Positions 8,792 to 18,200 of a DNA stretch of 64,000 nt are shown here, piece after piece; position 1 is the first letter of the stretch; the number at the start of each line of letters is the position of its first letter. The DNA is from Bog-532 sp963805255. Lineage in GTDB: Bacteria; Actinomycetota; Actinomycetes; Streptosporangiales; Streptosporangiaceae. A program made the position numbers and the translations under genes. Location: NCBI GenBank assembly GCA_963805255.1, contig CAWDTK010000003.1, forward strand, positions 248,001-312,000. The letters are read 5' to 3'. A model generated the notes under the pieces. The model was given only the letters and a program-made list of their open reading frames with translations, ran no database searches and was not told the DNA's origin.

Positions 8792-9393
8792 CTATCGGCG
8801 GGGGCGCGGGTTGATCAGACCGCCGAAGCGAGTGTGTCTTCGGACGCGGTGCTGCTCAAGATCGACCGGTTCGGGCAGCGGTTTCAGCGGCGCGGCGCTG
8901 TACAGGGAGCGGTGCGGCCGATACTGGTTATGGTGGCTCTCGTACTCGCGCCGGATCCGCCGCAGATGGTGCTGGTCCCAGATCAGGGTGCGGTCCAGGA
9001 GCTCGCGGCGGCATCCCCCGATCCAGCGTTCGGCGATCGCGTTCATGCGGGGTGTCTGGACGTTGCAGAGCACGGTCCGGATGCCGACGTCGGCGAGGAC
9101 TGCGTCGAACGCGGCGGTGAAGTTGGAGCCGCCTCGGCCTGGGAGCGCAGGAATTGCGGCCAGGTCGGCCCGGTCCGCCGCGGCGCGGGGCCGATTCTGG
9201 CCTTCTTCAAGATCTCCCACACCGCCGACGCCGAGACTCGCACTCCCAGGCCGGCCAGCTCCCCATGGATCCGGCGGTAGCCCCATGCGGGGTTCTCCCG
9301 GGCCAGCCGGAGCACCAGGGCCCTGATGTTCTGGCGGGTGGCCGCCGGCCGGCGCGGATGGACCGCGCCGCCCAGCGGCGCCGGACGAACGGA
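8792..9393 (-). pseudogene. Integrase-core (rve) transposase, internally deleted IS copy 1
   Basis: Across two minus frames the remnant reads VRRRWAARSIRAG, LARENPAWGYRRIHGELAGL, SASAVWEILKKARIGPAP, then, after a jump, GSNFTAAFDAVLADVGIRTV, TPRMNAIAERWIGGCRRELL and ending RFGGLINPRPRR. The last glutamate of the DDE triad (NAIAERWIGG) is present. The segment carrying the first catalytic aspartate, expected between FLRSQA and GSNFTAAF, is deleted, and the frame shifts there. Copy 2 at 48.2 kb retains that segment. The element has cut into a membrane protein gene at about 9393. Confidence 0.8.
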
Positions 9394-9496
9394 AGGTCGC
9401 GTACTGCACCAGGCCGTAGGTGAGGTAGGCGGCGGCCGGAACGGCCGTCAGCACGGCCACGGCGAGACGATAGCGCGCCGCCAGAGGTGTGCTCAT
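9394..9496 (-). pseudogene. N-terminal stub of a membrane protein cut by an IS remnant
   Basis: The ORF that starts at 9496 begins MSTPLAARYRLAVAVLTAVP then AAAYLTYGLVQYATF, a short basic stretch followed by one hydrophobic segment, and then runs straight into transposase sequence at about 9393. The rest of the gene is absent. The family cannot be named from 34 residues. Confidence 0.5.
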
Positions 9497-9519
9497 CGGC
9501 GATGAGCGTACATTCCCGC

Positions 9520-9605
9520 GGGACCGTCCCGCCCCGGCCCGTCCCAGCCCGGCCCGCCCCGGCCCGCCCGGCCCGGCCCGGCGGGCCCGGCGCCCCGCCG
9601 CCTGT
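9520..9605. repeat. GC low-complexity tract of CCCGGCCCG units
   Basis: Irregular repeats of GGCCCGCCC and GGCCCGGCC with almost no A or T. It lies between the truncated membrane gene and the O-methyltransferase. It could fold into strong hairpins and act as a bidirectional terminator; it also looks like slippage-prone sequence. Confidence 0.55.
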
Positions 9606-9647
9606 TCGCGGCCATCCTCGGGCCGGGGAAGCCAGGTCGGTTAAGTT

Positions 9648-10313
9648 ATGCGTGTGACACAGCGAAGTGAACAGATCGGCATCCACATCAACGCGTACCT
9701 CTGCGCGCACAGCGCGCCGCCCGACGCCATCCTGCGCGAGCTCGCACACGAAACGGCCGAGTGGTTCCCCGCCGAAGTAAGCATGCCGATCGCCCCCGAG
9801 CAGGGCACGTTCATGACGATCCTGACGCGCCTGATCGGGGCCCGTTCGGCGATAGAGATCGGCACGTTCACCGGATACTCCTCCATCTGCCTGGCCCGCG
9901 GGCTGACAGCCGACGGGCACCTGCTGTGCTGCGACCTCAGCGACGAATGGACCTCGGTGGCCCGCAAGTACTGGGAACGGGCGGGGCTCACGGATAAGAT
10001 CGAGCTGCGGCTCGGGCAGGCCCTGGACACCGTGCGGTCGCTGCCCCGCCGCTCGCAGTTCGACATCGCGTTCATCGACGCCGACAAAACCGGTTACCTG
10101 GGCTACTGGAACGAGGTCGTGCCGCGGGTCCGCCCCGGCGGCGCCATCCTCGTGGACAACACGTTCTCGCACGGCCGGGTCATCGACGCTGGCAACGAAA
10201 GCGAGCTCGTCCAGGCCATCCGTGACTTCAACGACCACGCCGCCGCCGACGACCGGGTCGAAGTGGTCATGCTCCCCCTCGGCGACGGCCTGACCCTGGC
10301 CCGCAAAAAGTAG
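9648..10313 (+). CDS. SAM-dependent O-methyltransferase (caffeoyl-CoA OMT family)
   Basis: A 221-residue cytosolic methyltransferase. The SAM-binding glycine motif is IEIGTFTGYSS near residue 66, followed by the acidic CCDLSDEW ribose-binding loop. The metal-binding and catalytic region FIDADKTGYLGYWN and GGAILVDNTFSHG match the cation-dependent catechol and caffeoyl-CoA O-methyltransferase family. Length is normal. ATG 9648 was taken, with GTG 9654 as an alternative. The substrate is unknown; actinomycetes carry many such enzymes acting on catechols. It is followed, 27 bases on, by the GNAT gene, so the three genes to 11554 may be one operon. Confidence 0.88.
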   Translation: MRVTQRSEQIGIHINAYLCAHSAPPDAILRELAHETAEWFPAEVSMPIAPEQGTFMTILTRLIGARSAIEIGTFTGYSSICLARGLTADGHLLCCDLSDEWTSVARKYWERAGLTDKIELRLGQALDTVRSLPRRSQFDIAFIDADKTGYLGYWNEVVPRVRPGGAILVDNTFSHGRVIDAGNESELVQAIRDFNDHAAADDRVEVVMLPLGDGLTLARKK

Positions 10314-10340
10314 CCCTGCGACGCTCGCTATCTTGAGGGC

Positions 10341-10835
10341 ATGATCAGGGTTGCCCGGCCTGAGGACGTCCCGGCGATCTACCGGCTCATCCGGGAGCTG
10401 GCCCGGTACGAGGAATGCCTGCCTGAGGTCACGGCCACCGAGCATGACCTCCGGCGGTCACTGTTCGGCAGCGATCCCGCGGTCTACGCCCACGTCGCGG
10501 TCGGCGAAGACGGTGCCGTCGTGGGCTTTGCCTTGTGGTTCCTGAACTACTCGACGTGGACCAGCACGCACGGGATCTACCTCGAAGACCTCTTCGTCGA
10601 GCCCGGGACGCGGGGACGCGGCTACGGGAAGGCGCTGCTCGCCGAACTGGCGCGCATCTGCGTCGAGCGCGGGTACCGGCGGCTGGAATGGGCAGTCCTG
10701 GACTGGAACACGCCGTCCATCGAGTTTTACAAGGCCATCGGGGCACGCGCGATGGGCGAGTGGGATAACTACCGGCTCACGGGCCCGGCTCTCAGTGCGC
10801 TCGGGTCCGCAGGTGAAACGAGGACACACCCATGA
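10341..10835 (+). CDS. GNAT-family N-acetyltransferase, SSAT-like
   Basis: A 164-residue acetyl-CoA-dependent acetyltransferase. It starts MIRVARPEDVPAIYRLIREL, has the SSAT-type segment STWTSTHGIYLEDLFVEPGT, and the acetyl-CoA pyrophosphate loop RGRGYGKALLAEL. WAVLDWNTPSIEFYKAIGA is the typical C-terminal helix. These marks point to the spermidine/thialysine acetyltransferase branch, so a polyamine or amino-acid amine is the likely acceptor. Its stop overlaps the start of the next gene in an ATGA arrangement, so the two are translationally coupled. Confidence 0.88.
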   Translation: MIRVARPEDVPAIYRLIRELARYEECLPEVTATEHDLRRSLFGSDPAVYAHVAVGEDGAVVGFALWFLNYSTWTSTHGIYLEDLFVEPGTRGRGYGKALLAELARICVERGYRRLEWAVLDWNTPSIEFYKAIGARAMGEWDNYRLTGPALSALGSAGETRTHP

Positions 10836-11554
10836 CGGAGCAGACTCCGTACCAGAACGTCACCTTCCCGAGCAACGGGGGGACCGCGCACGGTTACCTC
10901 GCGGTGCCGGAAAGCGGCAGCGGTCCGGGACTCATCGTCATCCAGGAATGGTGGGGCCTGACCGACCACATCGCGGACGTCTGCAACCGTTTCGCGCGCG
11001 AGGGGTTCGTCGTGCTGGCCCCCGACCTCTACGGCGGCCACACCGCGCACAGCGAGGAAGAGGCCACGTCCCTGGCGGGCCAGCTCTCCCCCGCCCGTGC
11101 CGTCCAGGATCTGTCCGGGGCGGTCGACTACCTGCTGGCCCGGCCGTCCGTCGCCGGGGACGCGGTCGGCGTGGTCGGGTTCTGCATGGGCGGATCCTTC
11201 GTTCTGCACCTGGCCGCCCGGGCCGGTGAGAAGGTCGCGGCGGCGGTCGTGTTCTACGGGATGTTCCGGGGGGACGAGAACTTCTCCGCTGTCCGGGCCG
11301 CCGTCCAGGGCCATTTCGGCGAACAGGACCAGGGGATCTCCCCGGGTCAGGCCCGTTCGGTGATGGAGAACGTCCGCACCCAGGCCGGCGTGCCGGTCCA
11401 GGTGCACTTCTACAAGGCCGGCCACGCGTTCTTCAACGACGAGAACCTGCTCGGCACCTACAACGAGGACCTGGCCAAGCTGGCGTGGAGCCGGACGGTC
11501 AATTTCCTGCATTCCGCCCTGGCCAAGAAGGAGAACGCGGGGTCCGGCCACTGA
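10832..11554 (+). CDS. Dienelactone hydrolase family protein
   Basis: A 240-residue alpha/beta hydrolase. The nucleophilic cysteine is in GVVGFCMGGSF (residue 118), the aspartate in FGEQDQGIS and the histidine in YKAGHAFFND, the complete triad of dienelactone hydrolases. IQEWWGLTDHI near residue 40 is the family's substrate-binding loop. These enzymes open dienelactones in aromatic degradation, but many homologues act on other esters. It has no signal peptide. Start ATG 10832 overlaps the GNAT stop. Confidence 0.9.
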   Translation: MTEQTPYQNVTFPSNGGTAHGYLAVPESGSGPGLIVIQEWWGLTDHIADVCNRFAREGFVVLAPDLYGGHTAHSEEEATSLAGQLSPARAVQDLSGAVDYLLARPSVAGDAVGVVGFCMGGSFVLHLAARAGEKVAAAVVFYGMFRGDENFSAVRAAVQGHFGEQDQGISPGQARSVMENVRTQAGVPVQVHFYKAGHAFFNDENLLGTYNEDLAKLAWSRTVNFLHSALAKKENAGSGH

Positions 11555-11560
11555 TCCGGG

Positions 11561-11606
11561 CGGGCGGGCTCATCGTCAGGACGCGGGCGGGCTCATCGTC
11601 AGGACG
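11561..11606. repeat. 23-bp tandem direct repeat, two copies plus a partial
   Basis: The unit CGGGCGGGCTCATCGTCAGG plus ACG occurs exactly twice, followed by a third partial copy. It covers the stop codon of the LacI-type gene and the gap to the dienelactone hydrolase. Confidence 0.8.
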
Positions 11607-12717
11607 CGGGCGGGACACCGGCTGACCGGGCCTGGGTACGGCGCAGCGGGATCGGCCGGGCGGGCTGGCCGGTCTCCCCGCCGGTTTCCGCGGGCGGGGC
11701 GGTCGAGCCCCGGACGACGAGCTCCGGCGCCAGGTAAAGGATCTTGACGGGGCGGTCGCGGCCGGTGACACGCTCCAGGAGCAACTGCGCGGCCTCGGTG
11801 CCGAGCTGGTAGTGCGGGAACCTGACCGTGGTCAGCGGCGGCCTGAGCCGGTCGATGAACGGCATGTCGTTGAACCCGACGAGGGACAGGTGATCGGGGC
11901 ACCGCAGGCCGGCCTCGTCCAGCGCGGCATAGCAGCCCACGGCCAGCATGTCGTTGGCGACGGCCACCGCGGTGCACCGGGCGCCGCCCGCCAGCAGCTC
12001 ACGGCAGCAGCGGGTCCCCTCGTCCACGGTGTACCCGCTGGCCGTGACGATCAGTTCGTCGTCCACGGCCAGACCGGATGCCTCCATGCCCTCCAGGAAA
12101 CCCCGGCGGCGCCCTTCGCCCGTCGAGGCCTGCGGGGGCCCGGCGATGTGCGCGATGCGCGTGTGCCCGAGTGCGGCCAGGTGCGCGACCGCCATCCGCA
12201 TCCCCTGCTCGTTGTCCACCGAGACCGAGGAGAAGCTGTAGTCCGGGGCGAGCCGGTTCATCAGGACGACCGGCAGCTCGGCCCGGGCGGCCTCGGCCAG
12301 GACCGGGTTGCGCTCGTGCGCGGTCGCCAGCGCAAACCCGTCGACGTGACGGGCCCGCATCTGCTCGAAGATGATCTGCTCTTTGCCGCTGTCCCCGTCG
12401 GTGTTGCCGATCAGTGCGACGTAGCCCGCGGTCGCCAGGCGATCTTCCAGCCCGCGCACGATGGGCGGGAACAGCGGGTTGTTCAGATCAGGGATCAGCA
12501 CGCCGACCGTGTGCGAGCGCCGGGTCCGCAGGCTCCGCGCCACCGGGTTGGGCCGGTAGCCGAGCGCTGCCGCCGCCTCGCTCACCCGGCGTGCGGTCTC
12601 CTCGCTGACCAGGATCCGGGTCTCGGGGCTGAGCGCGCGTGAGGCGGTCGCCGGGTGCACGCCCGCCGCGGCGGCGACGTCCCGGAGAGTGGCCGGCCGG
12701 TCAGGCGTCGGGACCAC
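11599..12717 (-). CDS. LacI-family transcriptional regulator
   Basis: A 372-residue repressor. The DNA-binding helix-turn-helix is TLRDVAAAAGVHPATASRAL near residues 9-28, followed by the hinge helix NPVARSLRTRRS. The periplasmic-binding-like effector domain begins HTVGVLIPDLNNPLFPPIVR and includes ALGHTRIAHIAGP and LVGFNDMPFIDRLRPPLTTV, all normal for the family. GTG 12717 was chosen because it overlaps the MarR gene's stop; further upstream the frame lies inside that gene. The two genes are therefore coupled. The ligand is not evident, and no sugar operon is adjacent. Confidence 0.88.
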   Translation of the reverse strand: MVPTPDRPATLRDVAAAAGVHPATASRALSPETRILVSEETARRVSEAAAALGYRPNPVARSLRTRRSHTVGVLIPDLNNPLFPPIVRGLEDRLATAGYVALIGNTDGDSGKEQIIFEQMRARHVDGFALATAHERNPVLAEAARAELPVVLMNRLAPDYSFSSVSVDNEQGMRMAVAHLAALGHTRIAHIAGPPQASTGEGRRRGFLEGMEASGLAVDDELIVTASGYTVDEGTRCCRELLAGGARCTAVAVANDMLAVGCYAALDEAGLRCPDHLSLVGFNDMPFIDRLRPPLTTVRFPHYQLGTEAAQLLLERVTGRDRPVKILYLAPELVVRGSTAPPAETGGETGQPARPIPLRRTQARSAGVPPAS

Positions 12718-13156
12718 GGCCGACGGGAGTGTGAGCCGGAGCCGGGAACGCGCCGGACAGCACGCCGGCCAGCACATCCCGGTGCGTGGGGGCCGCCTCG
12801 GCATGCCGCTGCCGCCCGGCCTCGGTCAGCGTCACGTAGATGCCGCGCCGGTCCATATTGCACATGCACCGCTCGACCAGCCCGCTCTTCTCCAGCCGGC
12901 TGATCAGCCGGGACAGGGCGCTCTGGCTGAGGTGCACCGCATCTGCCAGCTCCTGGGCCCGGAACTGGTGATCCACGCTCTCGGCGAGGCGTTCCAGCAC
13001 CTCAAAGTCGCTCACGCCGAGGCCGTGCCGCTCGCCGAGCTCGCGTTCCAGCGCGGAACACACGGCGGCGTGGCTGGCCGCGATGGCGCGCCAAACACTG
13101 ACCACCTCATCCGCGGCCACCTCATGCACCGGAGGCCCGGACTGCGTCACGTCCAC
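12701..13156 (-). CDS. MarR-family transcriptional regulator
   Basis: A 151-residue winged-helix regulator. The recognition region is FRAQELADAVHLSQSALSRL with the wing CMCNMDRRGIYVTLTEAG. Two cysteines in that wing (CMC) could sense oxidants or metals, which is an inference. It is transcribed away from the MFS exporter, and the 87 bases between them hold two palindromes containing TGCA, so it probably represses the exporter and itself. The downstream LacI-type gene overlaps its end. Confidence 0.88.
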   Translation of the reverse strand: MDVTQSGPPVHEVAADEVVSVWRAIAASHAAVCSALERELGERHGLGVSDFEVLERLAESVDHQFRAQELADAVHLSQSALSRLISRLEKSGLVERCMCNMDRRGIYVTLTEAGRQRHAEAAPTHRDVLAGVLSGAFPAPAHTPVGRGPDA

Positions 13157-13185
13157 GGAAACACTCTAGTGCGCCGCCGTCAAAT

Positions 13186-13212
13186 ATGCAAGTACATTAA
13201 TTGTTCTTGCAT
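13186..13212. promoter_or_regulatory. Probable MarR operator, inverted repeat ATGCAAG-N13-CTTGCAT
   Basis: Seven-base arms ATGCAAG (13186-13192) and CTTGCAT (13206-13212) flank an AT-rich spacer ACATTAATTGTT-like core. It sits midway between divergent MarR and MFS genes, the usual place for a MarR operator. The local AT-richness is unlike the rest of the window. Confidence 0.65.
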
Positions 13213-13216
13213 GTAG

Positions 13217-13230
13217 TGCATGCGCATGCA
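13217..13230. promoter_or_regulatory. Second palindrome TGCATGCGCATGCA
   Basis: A perfect 14-base palindrome five bases from the first operator, sharing the TGCA core. It ends 14 bases before the preferred MFS start at 13244, so a protein bound here would block the exporter's transcription or translation start. It also argues against the in-frame ATG at 13220, which lies inside it. Confidence 0.6.
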
Positions 13231-13243
13231 TATAGTCGCGCTC

Positions 13244-14827
13244 ATGGAGACGTCCTCAGCTCTTCACGATTCCCCGTCCGCGACCGCCCGCCGGCCGCCC
13301 GTTCCGCCCGGCCGGCCAGAGTCCCCGGCCGCCCCGCCGCAGGCCGCTTCCCCGGCCGCCCCGCCGCAGGCCGCTTCCCCGGCCGCCCCGCCGCAGGCCG
13401 CTTCCCCGGCCGGAGACCAGCAGTGGAACGCGCGGATGTGGGCCATCCTGCTCGTCCTCTGCGGCGCGCTGTTCCTCGATGCCCTCGACGTGTCCATGAT
13501 CGGCATCGCCCTTCCGGTCATCCGCACCGACCTGCACCTGAACACCTCGTCCCTGCAGTGGATCGTCAGCGCGTACGTGCTCGGGTACGGCGGCCTGCTG
13601 CTGCTCGGCGGGCGGGCCGCCGACCTGCTGGGCCGCCGCCGCGTCTTCCTGGCCGCGCTGGCCCTTTTCGCCGGGGCTTCCCTGCTCGGCGGGCTCGTCA
13701 GCGGTGCGGGCCTGCTGATCGCCGCGCGCTTCATCAAGGGCATGGCCGCCGCGGTCACCGCGCCCGCGGGGCTGTCGCTGCTGACCACCACGTTCCGCGA
13801 GGGCCCGATGCGCAACCGCGCGATCAGCATCTACTCGGCCTTCGGGGCCAGCGGCTTCTCGCTCGGCTTGGTCCTGTCCGGAATCCTCACCGAAGTCAGC
13901 TGGCGGTGGACGCTGCTGCTCCCGGCGCCGGTCGCCCTGATCACGCTGCTCGCGGCTCTCCCGCTGATACCGCGCGGGGAGCGGGCGGACCGCCAGGGGC
14001 GCCACTTCGACGTGCCCGGCGGCCTGACGGTGACCGGGGCCATGCTGCTGCTCGTGTACACCGTGGTCTCGGCCCAGCAGGCCGGGTGGGCCTCGGCGCG
14101 GACCATCGGGTCGTTCGCTGTCGTCGCCGTTCTGCTCGCCGGGTTCGTGGCCATCGAGCACCGCAGCCGGGATCCGCTGGTCCGCCTGGCCATCTTCCGT
14201 TCCGGCGCGCTGACCCGCGCGAACCTGGGCGCGCTGACGCTCTTTGGCTCCTACATCGCGTTCCAGTTCCTGCTCACCCAGTACCTGCAGAGCCTGGCCG
14301 GCTGGTCGGCGATGTCGACGGCGCTGGCCTTCCTGCCGGCCGGTGTGGTCGTCGCGATCCTGTCGACGGGGATGGGGCGGATGATCGGGCGGTTCGGCCT
14401 GGTCCCCATGACCATTATCGCCTTCGTCTGCCTGGTGGCGGGGTACGCCTCGTTCCTGCGGGTCGGCGACCGGCCCGACTACCCGGCGGTGATCCTGCCG
14501 GCCGTGATCGGGGTCGGCATCGCGTTCGGCCTCGGGTTCTCCGCGCTGAGCCTGGCGGCGACGGCCGGGGTGGCTGATCAGGAACAGGGCCTGGCGGCCA
14601 GCCTCTTCCAGACGTCTTTCCAGGTCGGCGGGGCCATCGTGCTCGCGATCGTGACGGCGGTGGTGGACGCGGGCGGAGCCAGCCAGGTGACGACGGCCCA
14701 GGCCACCCTGGGCGCTTACCGGCCCGCGCTGGCGCTCATCACCGGGGTGGCGGTGCTGGGTGCCCTGGTCGCGCTGAGCGGGACCCGGCCCGGCCGCCGG
14801 CTGAGCCTGGCCGGCCGGCGGAGATGA
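13244..14827 (+). CDS. MFS drug exporter, DHA2 (EmrB/QacA) type
   Basis: A 527-residue inner-membrane proton-coupled exporter with about 14 membrane segments. The first is WAILLVLCGALFLDALDVSM, motif A is GGRAADLLGRRRVFLAAL, and the motif C glycine-rich helix follows. The N-terminal 60 residues are cytosolic, proline- and alanine-rich and contain three exact copies of SPAAPPQAA. ATG 13244 was preferred over 13220 because the latter lies in the operator palindrome. Divergent from a MarR gene, it is probably induced by a compound that releases MarR. Confidence 0.88.
   Translation: METSSALHDSPSATARRPPVPPGRPESPAAPPQAASPAAPPQAASPAAPPQAASPAGDQQWNARMWAILLVLCGALFLDALDVSMIGIALPVIRTDLHLNTSSLQWIVSAYVLGYGGLLLLGGRAADLLGRRRVFLAALALFAGASLLGGLVSGAGLLIAARFIKGMAAAVTAPAGLSLLTTTFREGPMRNRAISIYSAFGASGFSLGLVLSGILTEVSWRWTLLLPAPVALITLLAALPLIPRGERADRQGRHFDVPGGLTVTGAMLLLVYTVVSAQQAGWASARTIGSFAVVAVLLAGFVAIEHRSRDPLVRLAIFRSGALTRANLGALTLFGSYIAFQFLLTQYLQSLAGWSAMSTALAFLPAGVVVAILSTGMGRMIGRFGLVPMTIIAFVCLVAGYASFLRVGDRPDYPAVILPAVIGVGIAFGLGFSALSLAATAGVADQEQGLAASLFQTSFQVGGAIVLAIVTAVVDAGGASQVTTAQATLGAYRPALALITGVAVLGALVALSGTRPGRRLSLAGRRR
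13322..13402. repeat. In-frame 27-bp minisatellite, three copies
   Basis: Three identical 27-base units encode SPAAPPQAA three times in the N-terminal tail of the MFS exporter, followed by a partial fourth. Because the unit is a multiple of three, copy-number change does not break the gene. Confidence 0.9.
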
Positions 14828-14841
14828 TGATCATCCAGGGG

Positions 14842-15280
14842 GAGGAACGTGGCTGGCCCGCGGCCCGGGCACGTCGCCCGGCGACAGCCTCGTCCAGCTC
14901 ACGTTCCACCGGCCTCGGCCGGCGTGATGTAGGCGATGGTCTGGCTCTCCCCCAGCACTCCCAGCCACTTCGCGGGCCAGGTCCGCTTGCGTCGCAGGGC
15001 GGCGTGCGCCCGGTCCAGGGTCCGGTTGGTCCAGAACTCGTCCAGCACGCCGGCCGCCGCAGCCGCCTGCGGGTCATCCTGCGTGATGCTCACGTTGAAC
15101 CCGCGGTTGACCCGGCGCCAGGGCCGCTCCCGGCCCTTGCCTCCGCCGGCCTCCTCCACCAGCCCGTACTTGGCGAGCGTCCGCAGATGAAAGGCGCAGT
15201 TGGCCGGGGTCTTGCCGGGCAACTCCCCCGTCTGCGTAGCGGTCAGGGTTTGCCGTCCTCCCGGGCCCGCGTGCGACCAT
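14842..15280 (-). pseudogene. ArsR-like winged-helix regulator, truncated and frameshifted
   Basis: The minus frame shows TATQTGELPGKTPANCAFHL then RTLAKYGLVEEAGGGKGRER and PWRR, the winged helix of ArsR-like regulators, then VSITQDDPQAAAAAGVLDEF and TLDRAHAALRRKRTWPAKWL. The N-terminal helices before TATQTGE are missing, replaced by sequence that belongs to the mannosidase upstream region. Near 14915 the frame changes, with VERELDEAVAGRRARA continuing in another frame. It lies head-to-head with the mannosidase gene and may once have been its regulator. Confidence 0.65.
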
Positions 15281-15286
15281 AGACTT

Positions 15287-18200
15287 ATGCGGATTACTGC
15301 GGTCACTTCCACCGATTTGTTCGCCGGCACGGCCCAGCGTCCGCTGCAGATCATTCAGGTCACTCTGGTCAATGACGGCCCGGACATGGTCACCGATCCG
15401 CATCTCACGGTCGAGGTATGCGTGGACGGCGCCGGCGTGACCACCCCGGTGCCGGCCCGCATCACCGGCCTTGAGCCGGACGCCACGCTGACGGCCGAGG
15501 TCCCGGTGGAGGTCGCCGTGCCGTACCAGGCCGGGAGCCCGCGTACGGTCACGGCGGTCGCGGCGCCCGCCCGCGGGGCCGGCGGCCGGAGGGCGGCCGC
15601 GGCGGTCACCCCGGCGCACCTGGCGGCCGAGGTGACGGCGGCCGGGCCGGGCTGGACCATGTGGATGGTCAGCCACTTCCACTACGACCCGGTGTGGTGG
15701 GGCACCCAGGGCCAGTTCACCGAGACGCGGCTGCTGCTGCCGGACAACGACGGCGAGCTCCCGGAGGTCCGGACCGCGTTCGAACTGGTCCGCCTGCATC
15801 TGGAGAAGGCCCGGAAGGACCCCGACTACAAGTTCGTGCTGGCCGAGATCGACTACCTCAAGCCGCACTTCGACGCGTACCCCGAAGACCGGGCGGACCT
15901 GTGGCGCTTCATCGCCGACGGCCGGGTCGAGATCGTGGGCGGCAACTACAACGAGCCGAACACCAACCTCACCGGCGCCGAGGCGACGATCCGCAACGCC
16001 GTTTTCGGGGTCGACTTCCAGCGCGACGTCCTCGGCGGCGACCCGCGCAGCGCGTGGATGCTGGACGTGTTCGGGCACGACCCCGGGTACCCGGGGCTGA
16101 TGGCGGCGGCGGGGCTCACATCGTCCTCGTGGGCGCGGGGCCCGTTCCACCAGTGGGGCCCGTCCGGCACCGAGGGCGGGAACCGGCGGATGCAGTTCGC
16201 CAGCGAGTTCGAGTGGATGTCACCGGACGGCCGCGGCCTGCTCACGTCGTACATGGCCAACCACTATGGCGCCGGCTGGCAGATGCAGCGGCTGCCGGAC
16301 CTGGCGGCGGCGGAAGCCGAGGCGTACAGCCAGTTCCGGTCGCTCGCCGAGGTCGCCGCGACCCGCAACGTGCTGCTTCCGGTCGGCGCCGACCACGTGA
16401 TCCCACCGCGCTGGGTGACCGAGATCCACCGGGACTGGAACGCCCGTTACGTCTGGCCGAAGTTCGTGACCGCCGTGCCGGCCGATTTCTTCGACGCCGT
16501 CCGGTCCGACGCCGCGGGCACCGGGGCGTGGATCACGCCGCAGAGCCGGGACATGAACCCCATCTACAACGGCAAGGACGTCTCCTACATCGACACCAAG
16601 CAGGCGCAGCGCGCGGCCGAAGTCGCCTGCCAGGACGGCGAGCAGCTGGCCACGCTCGCCTGGCTGGCCGGCGCGCCGTACCCGGCCGAGTCGATCGACA
16701 AGGCGTGGCGCCAGATTGCCTACGGCGCCCATCACGACGCGATCACCGGCACCGAGGGCGACCAGGTCTATCTCGATCTGCTGGCCGGCTGGCGGGAGGC
16801 CTGGGAACGCGGCGACGTGGCGCGCGCCGCGGCCGCCCGGCACCTGGCGGGCGCGCCCGGCGAATCCGGCGCGCGCGGTGCGGCGACCGCGCCCGGGTGG
16901 GAGACGACGCTGTGCGTCTTCAACACCCTTTCCCGGCCGCGGTCCGGCCTGGCCCGGTTCGCGCTGACGATCGAAGATCCCGGCACCGAACGGATCACGG
17001 TGCGAGATCACCACGGTGCGGAGCTTCCCGCGCTGGCCGAGGGCATCCGGCGGCACGCGGACCACACGCTGGCCGAAGTGACCGTGACCTTCCGCGCCGC
17101 GGACGTGCCCGCCGTCGGCTACCGCGCCTACTGGGCGTCGGCGGAGCCCACCGGGTTGGCCCCTGGCGCAGCACAGCCGGGGGCGCTGCGCGGATGGGCC
17201 GGGGCGCCCGGCACGTCGATCGAGAACGAGAGGTTCCAGGTGACGGCCGACCCGGCGCGCGGCGGGACGCTGGTCGCCATCACCGACAAGCGCACCGGGA
17301 AGAACCTGCTGCGCGGCCCCGGCAACGAAATGGTCCTGACGGAGGAATACCCGTCCCATCCGCACTGGGGCGAGGGCCCCTGGCACCTGCAACCGAAGGG
17401 GCCGGGCCGGGGCTCGGCGGCCGCCCCCGCGCGGGTCCGGGCCGAGCGCTGCCCCGTCGGCTCGCGCCTGATCGCCGAATTCGGCCTGGGCGGGCTGACG
17501 GTCACCCAGGAGACGCTGCTGTGGGACGGCGAGCAGCGGGCGGAGTTCCGCACCCACGTGGACGGCGACGCCGGGCAGGACCGGCTGCTGCGGGTCCGCT
17601 TCCCCGCCGACGTGCCCGGCGGCCTGCCGGTGTACCAGACGGCGACGGCCGCCATCGGGCGCCCGTTCGGCCACCCGGACGTCGACGCCGCCGAGCACTG
17701 GTTCACGCTGGACAACCCGGCGCACGACTGGTTCGGCGTGGGCTCCACCGCGCGGGTGGCGCTCACCGGCGCGGACGGCACGTGCCTGACCCAGGCGATC
17801 GGCGTCGCCGAGGTGATCAGCCCCAAGACGCCCCCCGGGACGGCCCCCGGGACGGCGCAGACCGGCCGGGACGCCATCCGCGACCTGATCGCGGCGCTGG
17901 CCGCGGCGGGCGTCACCGCCACCTGCTCACAATCGGACGGCCCCCGGTACGGCTCGCTCGACGCGGATTCCAACCTGCCCGACGTGCGGATCGCGCTCGG
18001 CGGCCCGGAGGACAACCCGTTCACCGCCGAGGCCCTCAGCGCGGCCGGTTCCGCCTACGCCAAGGAACTCGGTGCGCGGCTCGAGGCGGGCGGCACCGCG
18101 CGGCTGTGGCTGCCCGCGGCCCGGGCCCGTTCGGAAACATTCGTGCCCAGCGCTGACCTGCGGGGCGCAGCGGACCTGCCGGTGCTGATCGTGGCCGGCC

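Noticed and set aside
15661..18156. 831-codon frame inside the mannosidase gene
   Set aside because: Arginine-, glycine- and proline-rich text typical of a shifted GC-rich frame; the GH38 frame carries all motifs.
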